64,000 nt of DNA from Nemertoderma westbladi (lineage: Eukaryota; Xenacoelomorpha; Nemertodermatida; Nemertodermatidae): positions 1-64,000 of the forward strand of contig JAUCBJ010007293.1 of assembly GCA_032718475.1 (NCBI GenBank), written 5' to 3'. Below are positions 9,860-20,710 of the stretch, in pieces. The position numbers and the translations under genes are program-made. The notes below the pieces were generated by a model. The model ran no database searches. It saw only the letters and a list, made by a program, of their open reading frames with translations, and had not been told where the DNA came from. How positions within the stretch are numbered: the stretch's first letter is position 1; every line of letters starts with the position of its first letter.

Positions 9860-12800
9860 AGGACCCCTACAGTCGGCAGCAGGGCTGTAGGCCATGGATA
9901 GGCGGAAGGTAATCAACCAACGGCTAGACATGCTGACAAGGTCGGCGGAAGGTAATCAACCAACGGCGACCTACTGCAAAGACGCTCGTAGGAGTTGCGA
10001 CCACAAGCGGTTTACTCCCGCAACTGAAAGATATGAGTATGAGAACCCTCCAGGAGAAATACCGGCTCGGTCGTCGCCCGGGTCAACAAGGGCCGCGTCC
10101 CTCAGTGGTACACCAGGCTGGGGTCGATAAATTGGCTACTGGAACAGAAGACAGAGAAGAAAGAAGAACCAACCTGTTGAAATGTAAAAAGACACTAAAG
10201 ATTGCTACAATGAACGCACGCATGTTGAAAGCACAGAGCAAACAGGGTGACATGGTCGCTCTGGCAATGGAATATAACATCGACATCATCTGCATCCAAG
10301 AACATCGGATTTGTCATGAAGACACTGCCATGAAGTACAATGACATTGGAAATGGATGGACGTTAGTAACAAGCTCAGCAGTAAGAAACTCGGCCAATGC
10401 ATCAATTGGTGGAGTAGGAATTCTGCTAAGCCCATTTGCACTTAAGACCCTAAACAACATCGAATCTATAAATTCCAGGGTTATGATCGCAACATTTGAT
10501 GGGAATCCCAAGACAACAGTTATATGTTGCTACAGTCCAACCAATGCATCAGAGCCAGAACAAGCAGTCAAGTTTTATGAAGAACTGACTGGACTTATTA
10601 AGGACATCCCGAAACACAATGTTAAAGTCATTGCTGGTGACCTGAATGCGCAAATTGGCCCAGAAGACATCAAGGGTTACACCTATAACACCAGTTCTAA
10701 CAGAAATGGGTACTTACTTTTAGACCTAATGGAAGAATGTGAATTGATACCAACAAACAACACATTCGAAAAGAGTAAGGGGAAGCTATGGACCTTTCAA
10801 TACCCTAATGGAACCAAAGCACAACTGGATTACATCCTTATAAACAAAAAGTGGAGAAATAGCATGATCAACTGCGAGGCATACAGCTCGTTCAACCTAA
10901 TTGGTTCGGACCACAGAATTGTCACTGCAGAGATCAGACTCAGTTTGAGAGCCAGCAAACCCAGGACAAGCAAGCAAATCAACTATGACTGGGAGAAACT
11001 CAGAACTGACAATGCTGTAAGGGATGCTTATACAGTAGAAGTTCAAAACCGCTTTGAAGCACTTCAGTCAATGGATGAAGACCAATCCACCGATTCAATA
11101 TACCAGAATATAATAACAGCCCACAAGGAATCAGCTAAGAGGCATATCCCCCAGAAACCTAAACGAAAACAGTATGTGCCATGGCAAAACTCTGAGGTTA
11201 CTTGTAAGAGAGAGGATCTTAAGATAGCCTACAAAGTTAAAACCGAACAACCAACAACCGAAAACATTAACAAGGTTGAGAAAGCTAAGGACGATCTTAA
11301 ATTGGCCTACAACATCAGCCAGGAAAAGTACATACAGGATAAAACTGAAGCAATTACAACTGCTCACATACAGCACCAATCAAGACTTACCTGGCAAACT
11401 GTAAATGAGGTATCTGGTCGGAAAAGTTGTGCAAAGGGGCGCCTCAAAGCCGATAGTCCTGAAGAACGTGTTGGGAAGTGGAAAAATCATTTCAGCAACT
11501 TGCTTGGGCAGCCACCAAACATCGAGGTCAGCCCTACAAGGAAAATATATGACAAGACACTACCTATAGAAACAGGGGACTTCACACCTGCCGAACTCCA
11601 AAGAAGCATTAAAAGCATGTCCAATAATAAAGCGAGTGGATTAGATGAAATCCCAGCGGAGGTATGGAAAACCGGAGTTCTAAATAGACCATTATTGAAT
11701 GTTTGCAACCGGATGTTAAAAGGGGAAAAGCCACCACCAATTTGGACTAAAGGTCAACTAAAGCCTCTCCCCTAGAAAGGAGACCTCGGCATACCAACAA
11801 ACTATCGTGGGATCTGTCTGCTTGTGGTAGCTGCCAAAATATACAATAAAATGATTTTATATAGGATTAGGCCTCACATAGAGAAACTACTGCGTAAGAG
11901 CCAAAACGGATTTCGACCAAGTAGATCAACAATAGCTCAGATACTTGCACTACGGAGACTGATTGAAGGAATTAAGTCAAAGAATCTCCCCGCAGTCATG
12001 ACTTTTGTGGACTTCAAGAAGGCATTCGACTCCATCCATAGAGGTAAAATGCTTGAAATCCTAAGAGCTTATGGAATACCAGAAGTAATTGTTGCTGGCA
12101 TTGGATTGTTATATTGTGACACAGAAGCGCAGGTACTCTCACCAGATGGTGAAACTGAGTTTTTCTCAATCCTGGCTGGCGTACTGCAAGGTGACACATT
12201 AGCACCATTACTATTTGTAATTGTGCTGGATTACGCAATTAGGACGGCCACAAAGGGTGAAGATCTGGGATTCACACTTCAAGAACGCAGAAGTAGTAGA
12301 TATCCGGCAACTACAGTCACAGACACCGACTTTGCGGATGACATCGCCCTGCTCTCTAATACGCTAGCAGATGCACAGCTTCTACTAAATAAAGTGGAGT
12401 GGGCTGCTAAGGAGGTTGGATTGTATATAAATGCTACCAAGACCGAATTCATGACCTTTAATGTTGATGGAAACTTGACAACCATTGATAATAATCAACT
12501 AAGGAAGGTCGATGACTTCCAGTACCTTGGATCATGGATAGAGAGTAGCAAAAAGGACATAGAAGTTAGGAAAGCCAAAGGCTTGGGTAGCTCTATCAAA
12601 AATGGATACCATCTGGAAATCAGATCTCTCCAGGCACCTGAAGACTAAGTTCTTTCGAGCCACAGTGGAAAGTGTATTTTTATACGGGGGTGACACCTGG
12701 ACACTGACTAAATCACTTGAACAACGAATTGATGGTTGCTATACAAGACTACTAAGGGCAGCCCTAAACATCAGCTGGAGACAACACATGACAAACGCCG

Positions 12801-13085
12801 AGCTTTATGGTACAATACCACCTGTATCAACCACCCTCCGTGAACGCAGATTAAGATTCAGTGGGCACTGCTGGCGAAGTAAAGACGAGGTCATACCAGA
12901 TCTACTTCTCTGGCAACCAACTCATGGAAAGCGTAGTCGTGGACGACCTGCCATAACATATATAGATCAACTTGAAAGGGATACTGAACTTGGGAGAAAC
13001 GAAATTGCGACAACTATGGAGAATCGGGAAGCCTGGAAGGATCTCATTTCCACTGTCCGAGTTCGCTCGACCTAGTAGTAGTAGT
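9860..13085 (+). mobile_element. APE-type non-LTR retrotransposon (LINE), near full length
   Basis: A 5' leader with a repeated 23-base phrase (GGCGGAAGGTAATC at 9901 and 9943) precedes one long endonuclease-reverse transcriptase frame, and the element ends with a (TAG)n tail near 13070-13083. Simple-repeat tails are typical of RTE-like LINEs. The clade (RTE, RTE-X or CR1-like) is not settled by eye. The 3' end lies just downstream of the 3' end of transporter copy B. Confidence 0.8.
10033..13075 (+). pseudogene. LINE endonuclease-reverse transcriptase with one stop and one frameshift
   Basis: Residues from about 50 form an apurinic-type endonuclease: TMNARML (Asn), CIQEHR (Glu), GDLNAQIG (Asp, Asn) and GSDHRIV (the SDH motif). 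The reverse transcriptase follows with NGFRPSRST, VDFKKAFD (first Asp), GVLQGDTLAPLLF and DFADDIALL (catalytic Asp pair, near 12345). The C-terminal part carries a LYG-type segment and RGRPAITYID. An in-frame TAG at 11773-11775 interrupts the frame just before KGDL, where a Lys is usual. A 1-base slip near 12579 moves the C-terminal about 160 residues into another frame. Everything else is open, so the copy is young but as it stands inactive. Confidence 0.85.
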
Positions 13086-13464
13086 AATTACCAAAACAAA
13101 GAGATATTTGGCAACCATTACAATCAATGCCCTAACCAACATGAAATCTAAAAACAAACACAGCCACCAAAGAGAATAGAAAAGGCAACCCCAACAGACT
13201 TAGAAGCGAGCAAGCTGTTTGCATTCCAAAGTAATCATTGAGAAATCCATTGTCCGCTGAATTTCCACTGTCCGAGTTCGCTCGACCTAGTAGTAGTAGT
13301 AATTACCAAAACAAAGAGATATTTGGCAACCATTACAATCAATGCCCTAACCAACATGAAATCTAAAAACAAACACAGCCACCAAAGAGAAAAGAAAAGG
13401 CAACCCCAACAGACTTAGAAGCGAGCAAGCTGTTTGCATTCCAAAGTAATCATTGAGAAATCCA
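13046..13464. repeat. 215-bp tandem duplication across the LINE/transporter junction
   Basis: 13046-13249 is repeated at 13261-13464, separated by 11 extra bases (13250-13260). Each unit contains the last about 35 bases of the LINE with its (TAG)n tail and then the 3' flank and final about 39 codons of transporter B. The units differ at only one or two bases. The B frame reads into the second unit and stops at 13347. Confidence 0.9.
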
Positions 13465-14597
13465 CCAAAAACGGGACCAATAATTGGTCCAATAGACAGT
13501 GACATTCGAAACATTTGTTGGATGAGAGATCTGGTGTCGACGTTGTCTGTGTAGCCACAAATACTAATTGCCAGTTGTGTTTGCGTTTCTAAACCTGGAG
13601 TTTCAAATAATCCAGCACCAAATCCCATTAGAGCAAATCCAGTGATAGAAATAGCGAGATAATGAGGTAAACCCAGTAGTTCCGTAGGGCCTATTAGTTG
13701 CATTGATATTACTAGTATCATTGATCCGAATACAGTTGGTAAGATTGTCTTCAATTTCTTCATCATTAGGGTCATTAGTAGACCAGTAGAAGCTTGAACA
13801 ACCGGTCTTATTATATATATTAGACCAATATTGTATTGGCTCACATAGTAGGTGTGGTGAATGTATGCAGCATAGTTTGCAGCTGTATATGATGAAATTA
13901 ATATATAATACGCATTTAAAATAAATATAAGTGTAATTGCTGGATTTTTCAGAACTCCAAGATAAGTTGGTCTTTCTAAGTTTGATTCACATCGGTCATT
14001 AAGATAAGCTGGTGACTCTATCCAACAGTAAAGAATGATAATGAGAAACATCAAGCCAGATATTATAAATGGGAATTCAAACCCAAGTGCAGCAAAAACC
14101 GAGGATCCAAAAACTGGTGCAAGCATGTATCCTAAGTTGCCACTAACAACTGCTATACTAGTTAATATACTTCTTTGTGTCGGCCACAATTCCATCAACA
14201 AACTGAATGAATACATGAAACTGATGTTGAGTCCAACCGTTTCGATGATACGCAGTGAGAAACATGCGAATATATATAAACCATTATTATTATTTGGGAT
14301 ATATTTGACAAACCCAAAAGCTAACTGGGAAACTGCACCAATAATTCCGAATAGTCCCAGAGAGATATTTGTTCCCCAATTGTTAATAGAGTGAGGGCAA
14401 CTAATATATATTACAAGTCTGACAGCGGCAAATATAGCCAGTAATGCACCAATCAAAGTCTTCGACCAATCCCGGTCTTCCACAACTATTGGGAAGAAAG
14501 ACTCCAATAAATTTTGACACCAACCTGGCATCATTTGAACCACAACTAACATGACCACCAAAACATTAAGTCTCCAGCCCTTTCGATGAAAATCCAT
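13347..14597 (-). CDS. MFS transporter, SLC18B1-like (copy B, open, chimeric start)
   Basis: An open intronless frame of 416 residues. The body matches copies A and G throughout (FFPIVVEDRDWSKTLIGALLA, GFEFPFIISG, SIGPIIGPVFGGFLNDYFG), with many conservative changes, so B belongs to a separate subfamily. Copy E (43628-44318) is its near-identical but truncated partner. The first residues differ: E begins with a 22-residue hydrophilic leader before HRKGWRL, whereas B has only MDF. The junction at 14588/14589 is the edge of an inverted segment, and the ATG comes from that segment (the sister sequence at 47351-47366 reads ATA). The native leader and promoter are therefore lost. An internal Met at residue 16 could serve as an alternative start. 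Confidence 0.7.
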   Translation of the reverse strand: MDFHRKGWRLNVLVVMLVVVQMMPGWCQNLLESFFPIVVEDRDWSKTLIGALLAIFAAVRLVIYISCPHSINNWGTNISLGLFGIIGAVSQLAFGFVKYIPNNNNGLYIFACFSLRIIETVGLNISFMYSFSLLMELWPTQRSILTSIAVVSGNLGYMLAPVFGSSVFAALGFEFPFIISGLMFLIIILYCWIESPAYLNDRCESNLERPTYLGVLKNPAITLIFILNAYYILISSYTAANYAAYIHHTYYVSQYNIGLIYIIRPVVQASTGLLMTLMMKKLKTILPTVFGSMILVISMQLIGPTELLGLPHYLAISITGFALMGFGAGLFETPGLETQTQLAISICGYTDNVDTRSLIQQMFRMSLSIGPIIGPVFGGFLNDYFGMQTACSLLSLLGLPFLFSLVAVFVFRFHVG

Positions 14598-15263
14598 TCA
14601 ATAGTTCAATTGCTTGTGACAACTTATTTCTCGCGTTTTAGAGGTTTGTGGTGGTTCTGAATTCTCCAATTATTTTCAAATGGATTTTGCGCCCCAGAAA
14701 ACCTGTATTGAGAAACAATTAGTAACTTTCAAATTTTATGAAAATTGTTCACTACTTGTAATTTTGGTGCTGCAATATAACCAAACCACACCAGTTTTTT
14801 TGCAGTCAGATTCAGACTAGTCAAATCTATGTACTAACAAAATATCAGATGGTTTTACAAGGTGTAGGTTTTACAAATCAATAAAATATAATTAGAAACA
14901 GTGTTGTCATAAAACAAATATCTGATAAAAAATATCGAAGAGAGATTTAGAGTGAATGACAATTCCTATATATGAGTCCTTGATCCTTAGTAGGGAAATA
15001 GTAAAACTAATTCGCATTACCTCCGAGTTTCCTTCTTTAAGGCCTAAGGTTTAATTTCACCAGAAGTAATAATATGATGAATATTAATTTCTGCAATAAG
15101 ACACTAAAGTAACTCAAGCCAATAATCTTTTAGGATTCATGAGTGGCTATCAATTAGTAGCCAACAGGTGGCAGTGAGATATCAGCTCTCTTCCTCTACA
15201 TGAGTTGATATGTTTTAGCCACTTAGCGAAGCTATATCTATACAGAATAAATAGCATGGGCAT

Positions 15264-15366
15264 GCATGCTGTGCAAGTGGAAGCATGAACGAATCTCTTT
15301 GAATGATAATTAGTGCATGCTATGCAAATGGAAGCATGAACGAATCTCTTTGAATGGTAATTAATG
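15264..15366. repeat. 51-bp tandem duplication, two units
   Basis: GCATGC-(T/A)TGCAA-TGGAAGCATGAACGAATC starts at 15264 and 15315. The same pair lies in inverse orientation at about 46597-46690. The open frames across it are by-products. Confidence 0.8.
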
Positions 15367-15464
15367 TTAACTGTCCCTCTCAAATTAACTAAAATTAATC
15401 AGTAATATCCAATTGACAACTGAATTGCCCTGATATGCAATTTCATATAAAATCTGACCAATAA

Positions 15465-16127
15465 AAAATCAGCGAGAGAACGATAGACAAAAAAGGGAAC
15501 TTGATAAAATAAAAAAGATACAACAGGATGTGGAACAGCAATCTCGAGATATAAAGGCAGAAAAGATAATGATACAAAAGAAAAGTATGGACAACACCAA
15601 AGTAGCCGAGTATGAAACCGTTTCACTCAAGCGAGATCTCCTAATAAAGGAGGATAGGGAGAGAGGGATCGAATGGGAATATGAACCCATTCCCGAGTTG
15701 GAGAAAACTATTCTATTCGAGCAACCCACTCCTCTCCAACCAATCCTTAAAACCCATAAACTCTCTCCCGCAGCACAAGAGTTCATACTGGAAATGGACT
15801 AGAGACGTCATAATGCCCAATACGAGCCTGAAAATGATTTGGAGGGGATTGCTATACATCTTCCCAGTCGGAACGCTCACCACATGAAGCCTTCTTGAAA
15901 ACCTTTGGAGAATGACCAAGTAGGCCATAGTGCCCGCTACGAGCCTGAAAAGGATTCGGACAGGATTGTTATGCACCTTCATGGCCAGAATGCCCAAAAT
16001 GGTTACGAGAGGTACTCAGAAGGTGAAGTAGATCCGATTAACAGGGGAATTGCGCCAGATGAGCCTGAAAAGGATTCGGCTGATGGAGTTCTGCCTGGTC
16101 CACAGACTTCAACCCCTCATCATAACC
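15465..16127 (+). pseudogene. Gag fragment: coiled coil and linker, inverted relative to its N-terminus
   Basis: A Lys/Glu-rich coiled coil (15480-15799, ending EFILEMD and a stop) is followed after a frame change by a hydrophilic linker with repeated EPEKDS (15905-16126). The same sequence lies at 45826-46487 on the - strand, where it continues into a DUF1759 segment. Here it is cut at 16127 and points away from its own N-terminal block at 16907-17254. It is a relic of the same gag family as the element at 3033-8392. Confidence 0.7.
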
Positions 16128-16552
16128 GTTCAAATAATCAATTTTCAAAATTGACATTTCAAAAATTGATGCTGGCAACAAAATTTGGCACCTGCCGAAA
16201 AAATCAAGTTTGAAATTTCTAAATTAATTTATATGAATTCCATCAATTGCAAACACCAAAAAACCGGTATTAATAAAAAAAATAGAGATGTTTGTTACAA
16301 ATCAAAATTCATTGAAATGTAATTTCAAAAACGTCTCAAAAAAAGTGCCAAAAAAGGGTTGAAAAATTGTGCTATAACTCGAAAACTTCTCAATAATTTT
16401 GAAAACTGTTTTCACTATTAGGAAGACAATAGATTTTTAGGAAAAGCCATAAAATTTCAGATTCCCAACTGTCTTTGTTTCATAGTTATAACAAAAAAAT
16501 CACGGGGGGATCATATTGACCCCCACCCCTCCCCCCGGGTTTAATAGGGTTA
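16128..16552 (-). repeat. Dispersed noncoding repeat (family R), antisense copy
   Basis: Also at 47485-47905 (antisense) and, more divergent and in sense, at about 40330-40980, 52855-53290 and 63310-63760. Shared landmarks are TCTTCCTAATAGTGAAAAC, GGTGCCAAATTT and TTTGGTGTT. The right edge is CCCCCCGGGTTTAATAGGGTTAA, which resembles a piggyBac-type end with its TTAA; I could not find the opposite end. Confidence 0.6.
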
Positions 16553-16906
16553 AAGAAGGAATCTCGAGGTAATACGAATTAGAATTAGTTTTACTATTTC
16601 CCTACCAATGATCAAAAAAGGGTCAAGGGTCATTCTCTCTAAATCTCTTTTTGTTGTTTTTCAGGTATTTTATCTTTTATGTGTATTCTTATATATCTTT
16701 TCTGTTTATTTTATCAGGTATTTGTTTTATGACAACACTGTTTCTAATTATATTTTATTGATGTTTAAGACCTACACCTGCTCTATAATGTTCTAACATC
16801 GTGTTTATTAGTGGCAACATTTGTCTTACTGACGGACGACACCGAATCCTCTAGATTCACCTCGGTTTCGGTGTCATTCGAGCCCGCCCATCCCACTAAC
16901 TCTCCA
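16553..16906. repeat. Duplicated noncoding sequence
   Basis: Matches 47906-48259 almost exactly. The part to about 16800 also resembles 46915-47115 and, inverted, 14870-15045, so it occurs up to twice per block. No gene seen. Confidence 0.6.
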
Positions 16907-17254
16907 CTAACTCATCCCTCGCGTATCTACCAGATAAGGTCCTATGTACACTATACTGTACGGCATTATCCCCGATCGCAACAATTCAAACAGTTCTGTT
17001 GCGACCTCTCTCGCCCTCTCATTCGCCAACTCGCCCGGCCCAAATTGGACTAAATAGTGAAAGTGTTTATTGCACTCACCCAGTCTGCGGTTTAATTTGG
17101 GTTCATCTAACTTTCCTCCCTTCTTGGCATCATTGAGAATCCTTCGTGTGGCAATGTATCCTCGTTGTAGATGATCACTCGTCACCATGTCCTCCTCTTG
17201 AGCATCTTGGTCTCCTCGTCTCGTCCGTCCAGCATCGCATGGCATGGATTTCAC
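16907..17254 (-). pseudogene. Gag N-terminal block remnant
   Basis: An open stretch of about 115 residues corresponding to about 3960-4330 of the LTR element: LYQRLGESNKHFRYLV there is LNRRLGECNKHFHYLV here, followed by GPGELANERAREVATELFEL. It is cut at 16907. The twin at 48260-48610 lies upstream of the rest of a collinear gag; here the next gag piece is inverted. Confidence 0.75.
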
Positions 17255-18430
17255 GGCGCATTTAACGGCAACTTATGCCCCATAGAACACAATGTATTCC
17301 TATTGTGGTTTGTGTTGTTCTTTGTGGGCCACTGTATATACTTAACTGTGATTCGTAAATTGCAGTTCCCCATTTTCTCCCATATAAAAATACAATTGAA
17401 TAATCCGATTTGAAGCTTTCATAGACAATAAAAGAAAAGTAATACAGATCGATACATAGTATGATATTGTATGATGGATATACAGACTAGGTTGGTAGCT
17501 CAATTTGTACTCTTACAGTATTATTAGCATCGTAAGGTTTCTAGTTATTAGTTCAGGGGCGGAACCAGGGGGGGGGGGGGGGGGGGGGGGCACATGCCCC
17601 CGGGCAATTTTTCAACTATGACTAGTGTAAGCACTAGCGTACCGAGGGTGGTGGCCATGTGGCTATAGCCACCCCCTAGGAAAATGAGAAAGCATACTGA
17701 AAAACCCCTTCCATTTGAAGTGAAAAAATAAATATTACAAATATTAAAGATCCACATACCAAATTTTCTGAAACAAAGGTATTTTTCTAAACTGAAAGCT
17801 TCGCATTGTAACCTGGCTGGCCAAGAGCTAGATCCTTGGGGGGTAGGGGGATAATATGAATCGACGAAATTTCAAATTATTCCCTTTTGTGACTACATAT
17901 TTCAATATGAGCCATTTAATTATTGTGTATTAAAGGCCAATAGCCCGATGAAATATGTTGTTAGTTCAAGCTAAATTTAAACTAAAAAACATCAAACATG
18001 TCATGCAGACAGCAAATAAATCGAAATTTTGAAAGGGAATTTTTTTTTAACTTTTATAATATTACTAGCAGGCAATACCCGAGGCATGTTACCCGGTATT
18101 TCCCGCTACCAGCATAGGCCTACTGGCGTACTGGTACCGGTATAGGTCTACTGACGTACCGGCGTTCCTGAAATAACTAGTGCATGTGGTTGTTCTGAAA
18201 AAATTTGTGGTGCGTATTTTTTTTTTGACTAAAAGTCGTTTAAAACGCACTGATATTTTGATTTTATACAGTATGGGCTGTTAAAATATGGCTCAACATG
18301 TTTATTGGCAAAATTTAAACAAATTTTTGGCTTTAATCTGAAAAATTGGCTATAAAAACAGATAGGTTTTAAAGAACAACCGAAACCCTTTCGAATGAGC
18401 CCAAAATAAAGAAAATTGGTTAAAAAATGG
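17255..18430. other. Block I noncoding sequence with a 23-G run
   Basis: Twin of 48611-49760. The phrase CAGGGGCGGAACCAGG followed by a 23-G run (17568-17590) resembles the end of a common hAT-type MITE, but a matching second end is not clear. GTACCGGTA motifs occur near 18110-18165. No gene. Confidence 0.5.
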
Positions 18431-19114
18431 TGGAGGAGTACTATTTTGAAAAATTTTTAATGTCATTCCGAGATAATTGCCTACAAAGTTTAACCCTTCC
18501 CAACAAAAGTGGCTGTCTGTTGTCTGGTTGGTTAATCATTTCTGGCACGAAAGAAGCACACCACCGAGCTAAAACTTTCATTATGGGGGTTTTCGGAGTG
18601 GCTGAATTCATTTCTGATGCCAGTTTTAAATTTTGGTGCAATCTAGTCTATCTCTCTGTCTATCAGTTGTCTGTCTGCCTTACAATTTGCATTAAAGTCA
18701 ACAAGAAAAGTTAGAAATACATGCTGATCCACACATCAGTAGATGCTTGAAGACTGCTAGAAATTTTTCAACTCCTTTTCTGTAGCGACACTAGTTAGTG
18801 AATAGCACACAATCAGAACCTCTTTAGGTATTTTATCTAATGCTGCATGTGTAGTTGCATCCATCAATAGACAAATTCCACCTTTACCAATATAATCTGC
18901 TGTAACGAGGGCACGTCACCAACCACCTCCCATATCTGGTAAGGCCATATACCCCTGCAGCCGAGTATAGTGGGTCCTCAACCCAGGACCAATTAATCCT
19001 AATTAAGACACATAGTTAAGATTGATAGGTCTATGAAATGGCACATTAAAATTGTTCTATTATCTCAAATCGAACCAATACAAGTGCTGGAAATCCAAAG
19101 AGTTGGATATTTAC
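18431..19114. other. Block I sequence 5' of transporter copy C
   Basis: Twin of 49770-50454. The stretch 18955-19110 (CCCCTGCAGCCGAGTATA then AAATGGCACATTAAAATT) is a diverged version of 55100-55245 just 5' of transporter G, so the original upstream region of the transporter is kept here. Short frames at 18427-18714 are shared by both blocks but resemble nothing known. Confidence 0.5.
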
Positions 19115-19926
19115 ATGTTAATGGCCATTCTGCTGGTTTATCAAATGATACCAGGTTGGTGTCACAATCTATTGTAGACCTTCTTCCCAATAGTTGTGGA
19201 AGACTGGGATTGGTCGAAAACTCTTATTGGTGCATTACTTGCTATGTTTTCATTGGTCAGACGTATAATATACATTACTTGCCCACATTCTATAGACAAT
19301 TGGAGAACTCATATCTCCTTGGGTCTATGTGGAATTATTGGGGCACTATTGGGGTTATTGTTGGGGTATTATTGGGTTTGTAGAATATATATCCCTTATC
19401 ATAACAAGGAATTAATTATATACAGTCACATGTTTTTCACTGTGCATCATCGAAGCTGTTGGACTCAACATTAGTTACATTAGTTACATTCATTCAGTCT
19501 ATTGATGGAATTGTGGCTGACACAAATAACTTGATTAGCTAGTTATTAGTGTCAACATGAATACACGGTAGCACCGTTTTTTGGTTCTACAGTTTTTGCG
19601 TCATTGGGATTTGAATTCCCATTTATAATATCAGGATTAATGTTTCTCATTATTATATTCAAACACCTGCTCCGGAAACCCAAACACGATTGTCTGTGAA
19701 TGTTTGTGGTTATCCGACAATGCCCGGCAATGTTGACACTAGATCTCTCCTCCAACAAATGTTTAGAATAGCAACATCTATCGGAGTTATTATAGGTCCT
19801 ATTTTTGGTGGATTTCTCAACGATTACTTTGGAATGCAAGCAGCAAGTTCGCTTCTAAGCCTGTTGGTGTTGCCTTTTATTATATATTTGGTTGTTGTGT
19901 TTGCATTTAGATTTCGTGTTGGCTAG
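19115..19926 (+). pseudogene. MFS transporter copy C, broken
   Basis: Begins in register with copies A and G (LMAILLVYQMIPGWCHNLL) but with an early stop near 19170 (ATTGTAGAC), several frameshifts, a repeated GTTACATTA and a large internal deletion that joins the FLIII segment directly to TPAPETQTRLSVNVCGY. The last 75 residues are open (19690-19926) and end like the intact copies. It heads block I. Its twin is the 3' part of copy F. Confidence 0.9.
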
Positions 19927-20710
19927 ATTAATGAAAACCCATCATGGTGGGAGCTCTGTTAAATTGTTGTATATCGAACTATATTCAAAGGTCATATGCA
20001 TTGTAGTGTCATCTAGCTCTCCATCCCCATCTTATTCTAAGACCTTGGACATTTGGAGCAAGTCGACTACTGGTTTGAAACATTTTTTGAATACATCATT
20101 GATAATAGCCAAAAGGATGGGCATACCATGGCATGTCTACCAGAAAGGAGTATCTTTTACAAAGTCAGCTCTGTGATGAGTCTCAACATACCTTCCACCA
20201 ATCTTGTAATTCAATGTCAATATTTAACTTATATAGACATGGGCTTAGAAATTGCAAAAAGTAAGTGTTTGATGCTGCTCAAGTGTATGACAACACCTTT
20301 CGGTTTATTCGTAAAATCTTCACAAAAAGTGAAATTGCTGTGCTTCTGGGTGGTACTAATCAAAGCACTTTTTGTGACTATTTATTCCAAACTGCATAAG
20401 TCATTTTCAAAACCACTCACAAATTTTGAAATAAATATGCACACACCATTAGATTTTGATCCCGGGAGTTATTCAGCTGTGAAACCAATAGTACAACATG
20501 TCCTGTCAGAGTCTGGCATCCAAGTTGACGATGAAGAAGACTCTATTGCCTACAATGATCAAAACATTCCTGCACGTAAGACATAATAATGTGAAGATTG
20601 ATGGTAGCCCATTTGTGTTACTTTTGAAACTAATTCAGGAGAAACATTCTGAGTGGAGCACAATAATATTTTCTTCTGAATCCAGTATTTGGACATATAG
20701 AGCATAACAT
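19927..20710 (+). pseudogene. Unrecognised coding remnant following the transporter
   Basis: The sequence is repeated after copies D (28422-29184), F (51688-52000, cut) and H (61471-62238). The longest frame, 20053-20586, encodes 177 residues. Toward the end a second frame (20498-20707) carries RHNNVKIDGSPFVLLLKLI and ends WSTIIFSSESSIWTYRA then stop. In the D copy the acidic segment and this C-terminus are in one frame (28980-29183), which suggests a real protein C-terminus. I do not recognise the family. It may be the 3' end of the gene that neighboured the transporter before duplication. Confidence 0.45.

Larger units (their letters stand above)
14589..16127. repeat. Inverted copy of 45826-47366
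   Basis: This 1539-bp stretch is the reverse complement of 45826-47366 (1541 bp) with few differences. Both edges are sharp: at 14588/14589 against transporter B, and at 16127/16128 against sequence matching 47485 onward. Relative to block III it is inverted, and the sequences equivalent to 44253-45825 and 47367-47484 are missing. Confidence 0.85.

Noticed and set aside
17552-17690. hAT-type MITE
   Set aside because: The CAGGGGCGG end fits, but I could not find a matching inverted end or 8-bp duplication.
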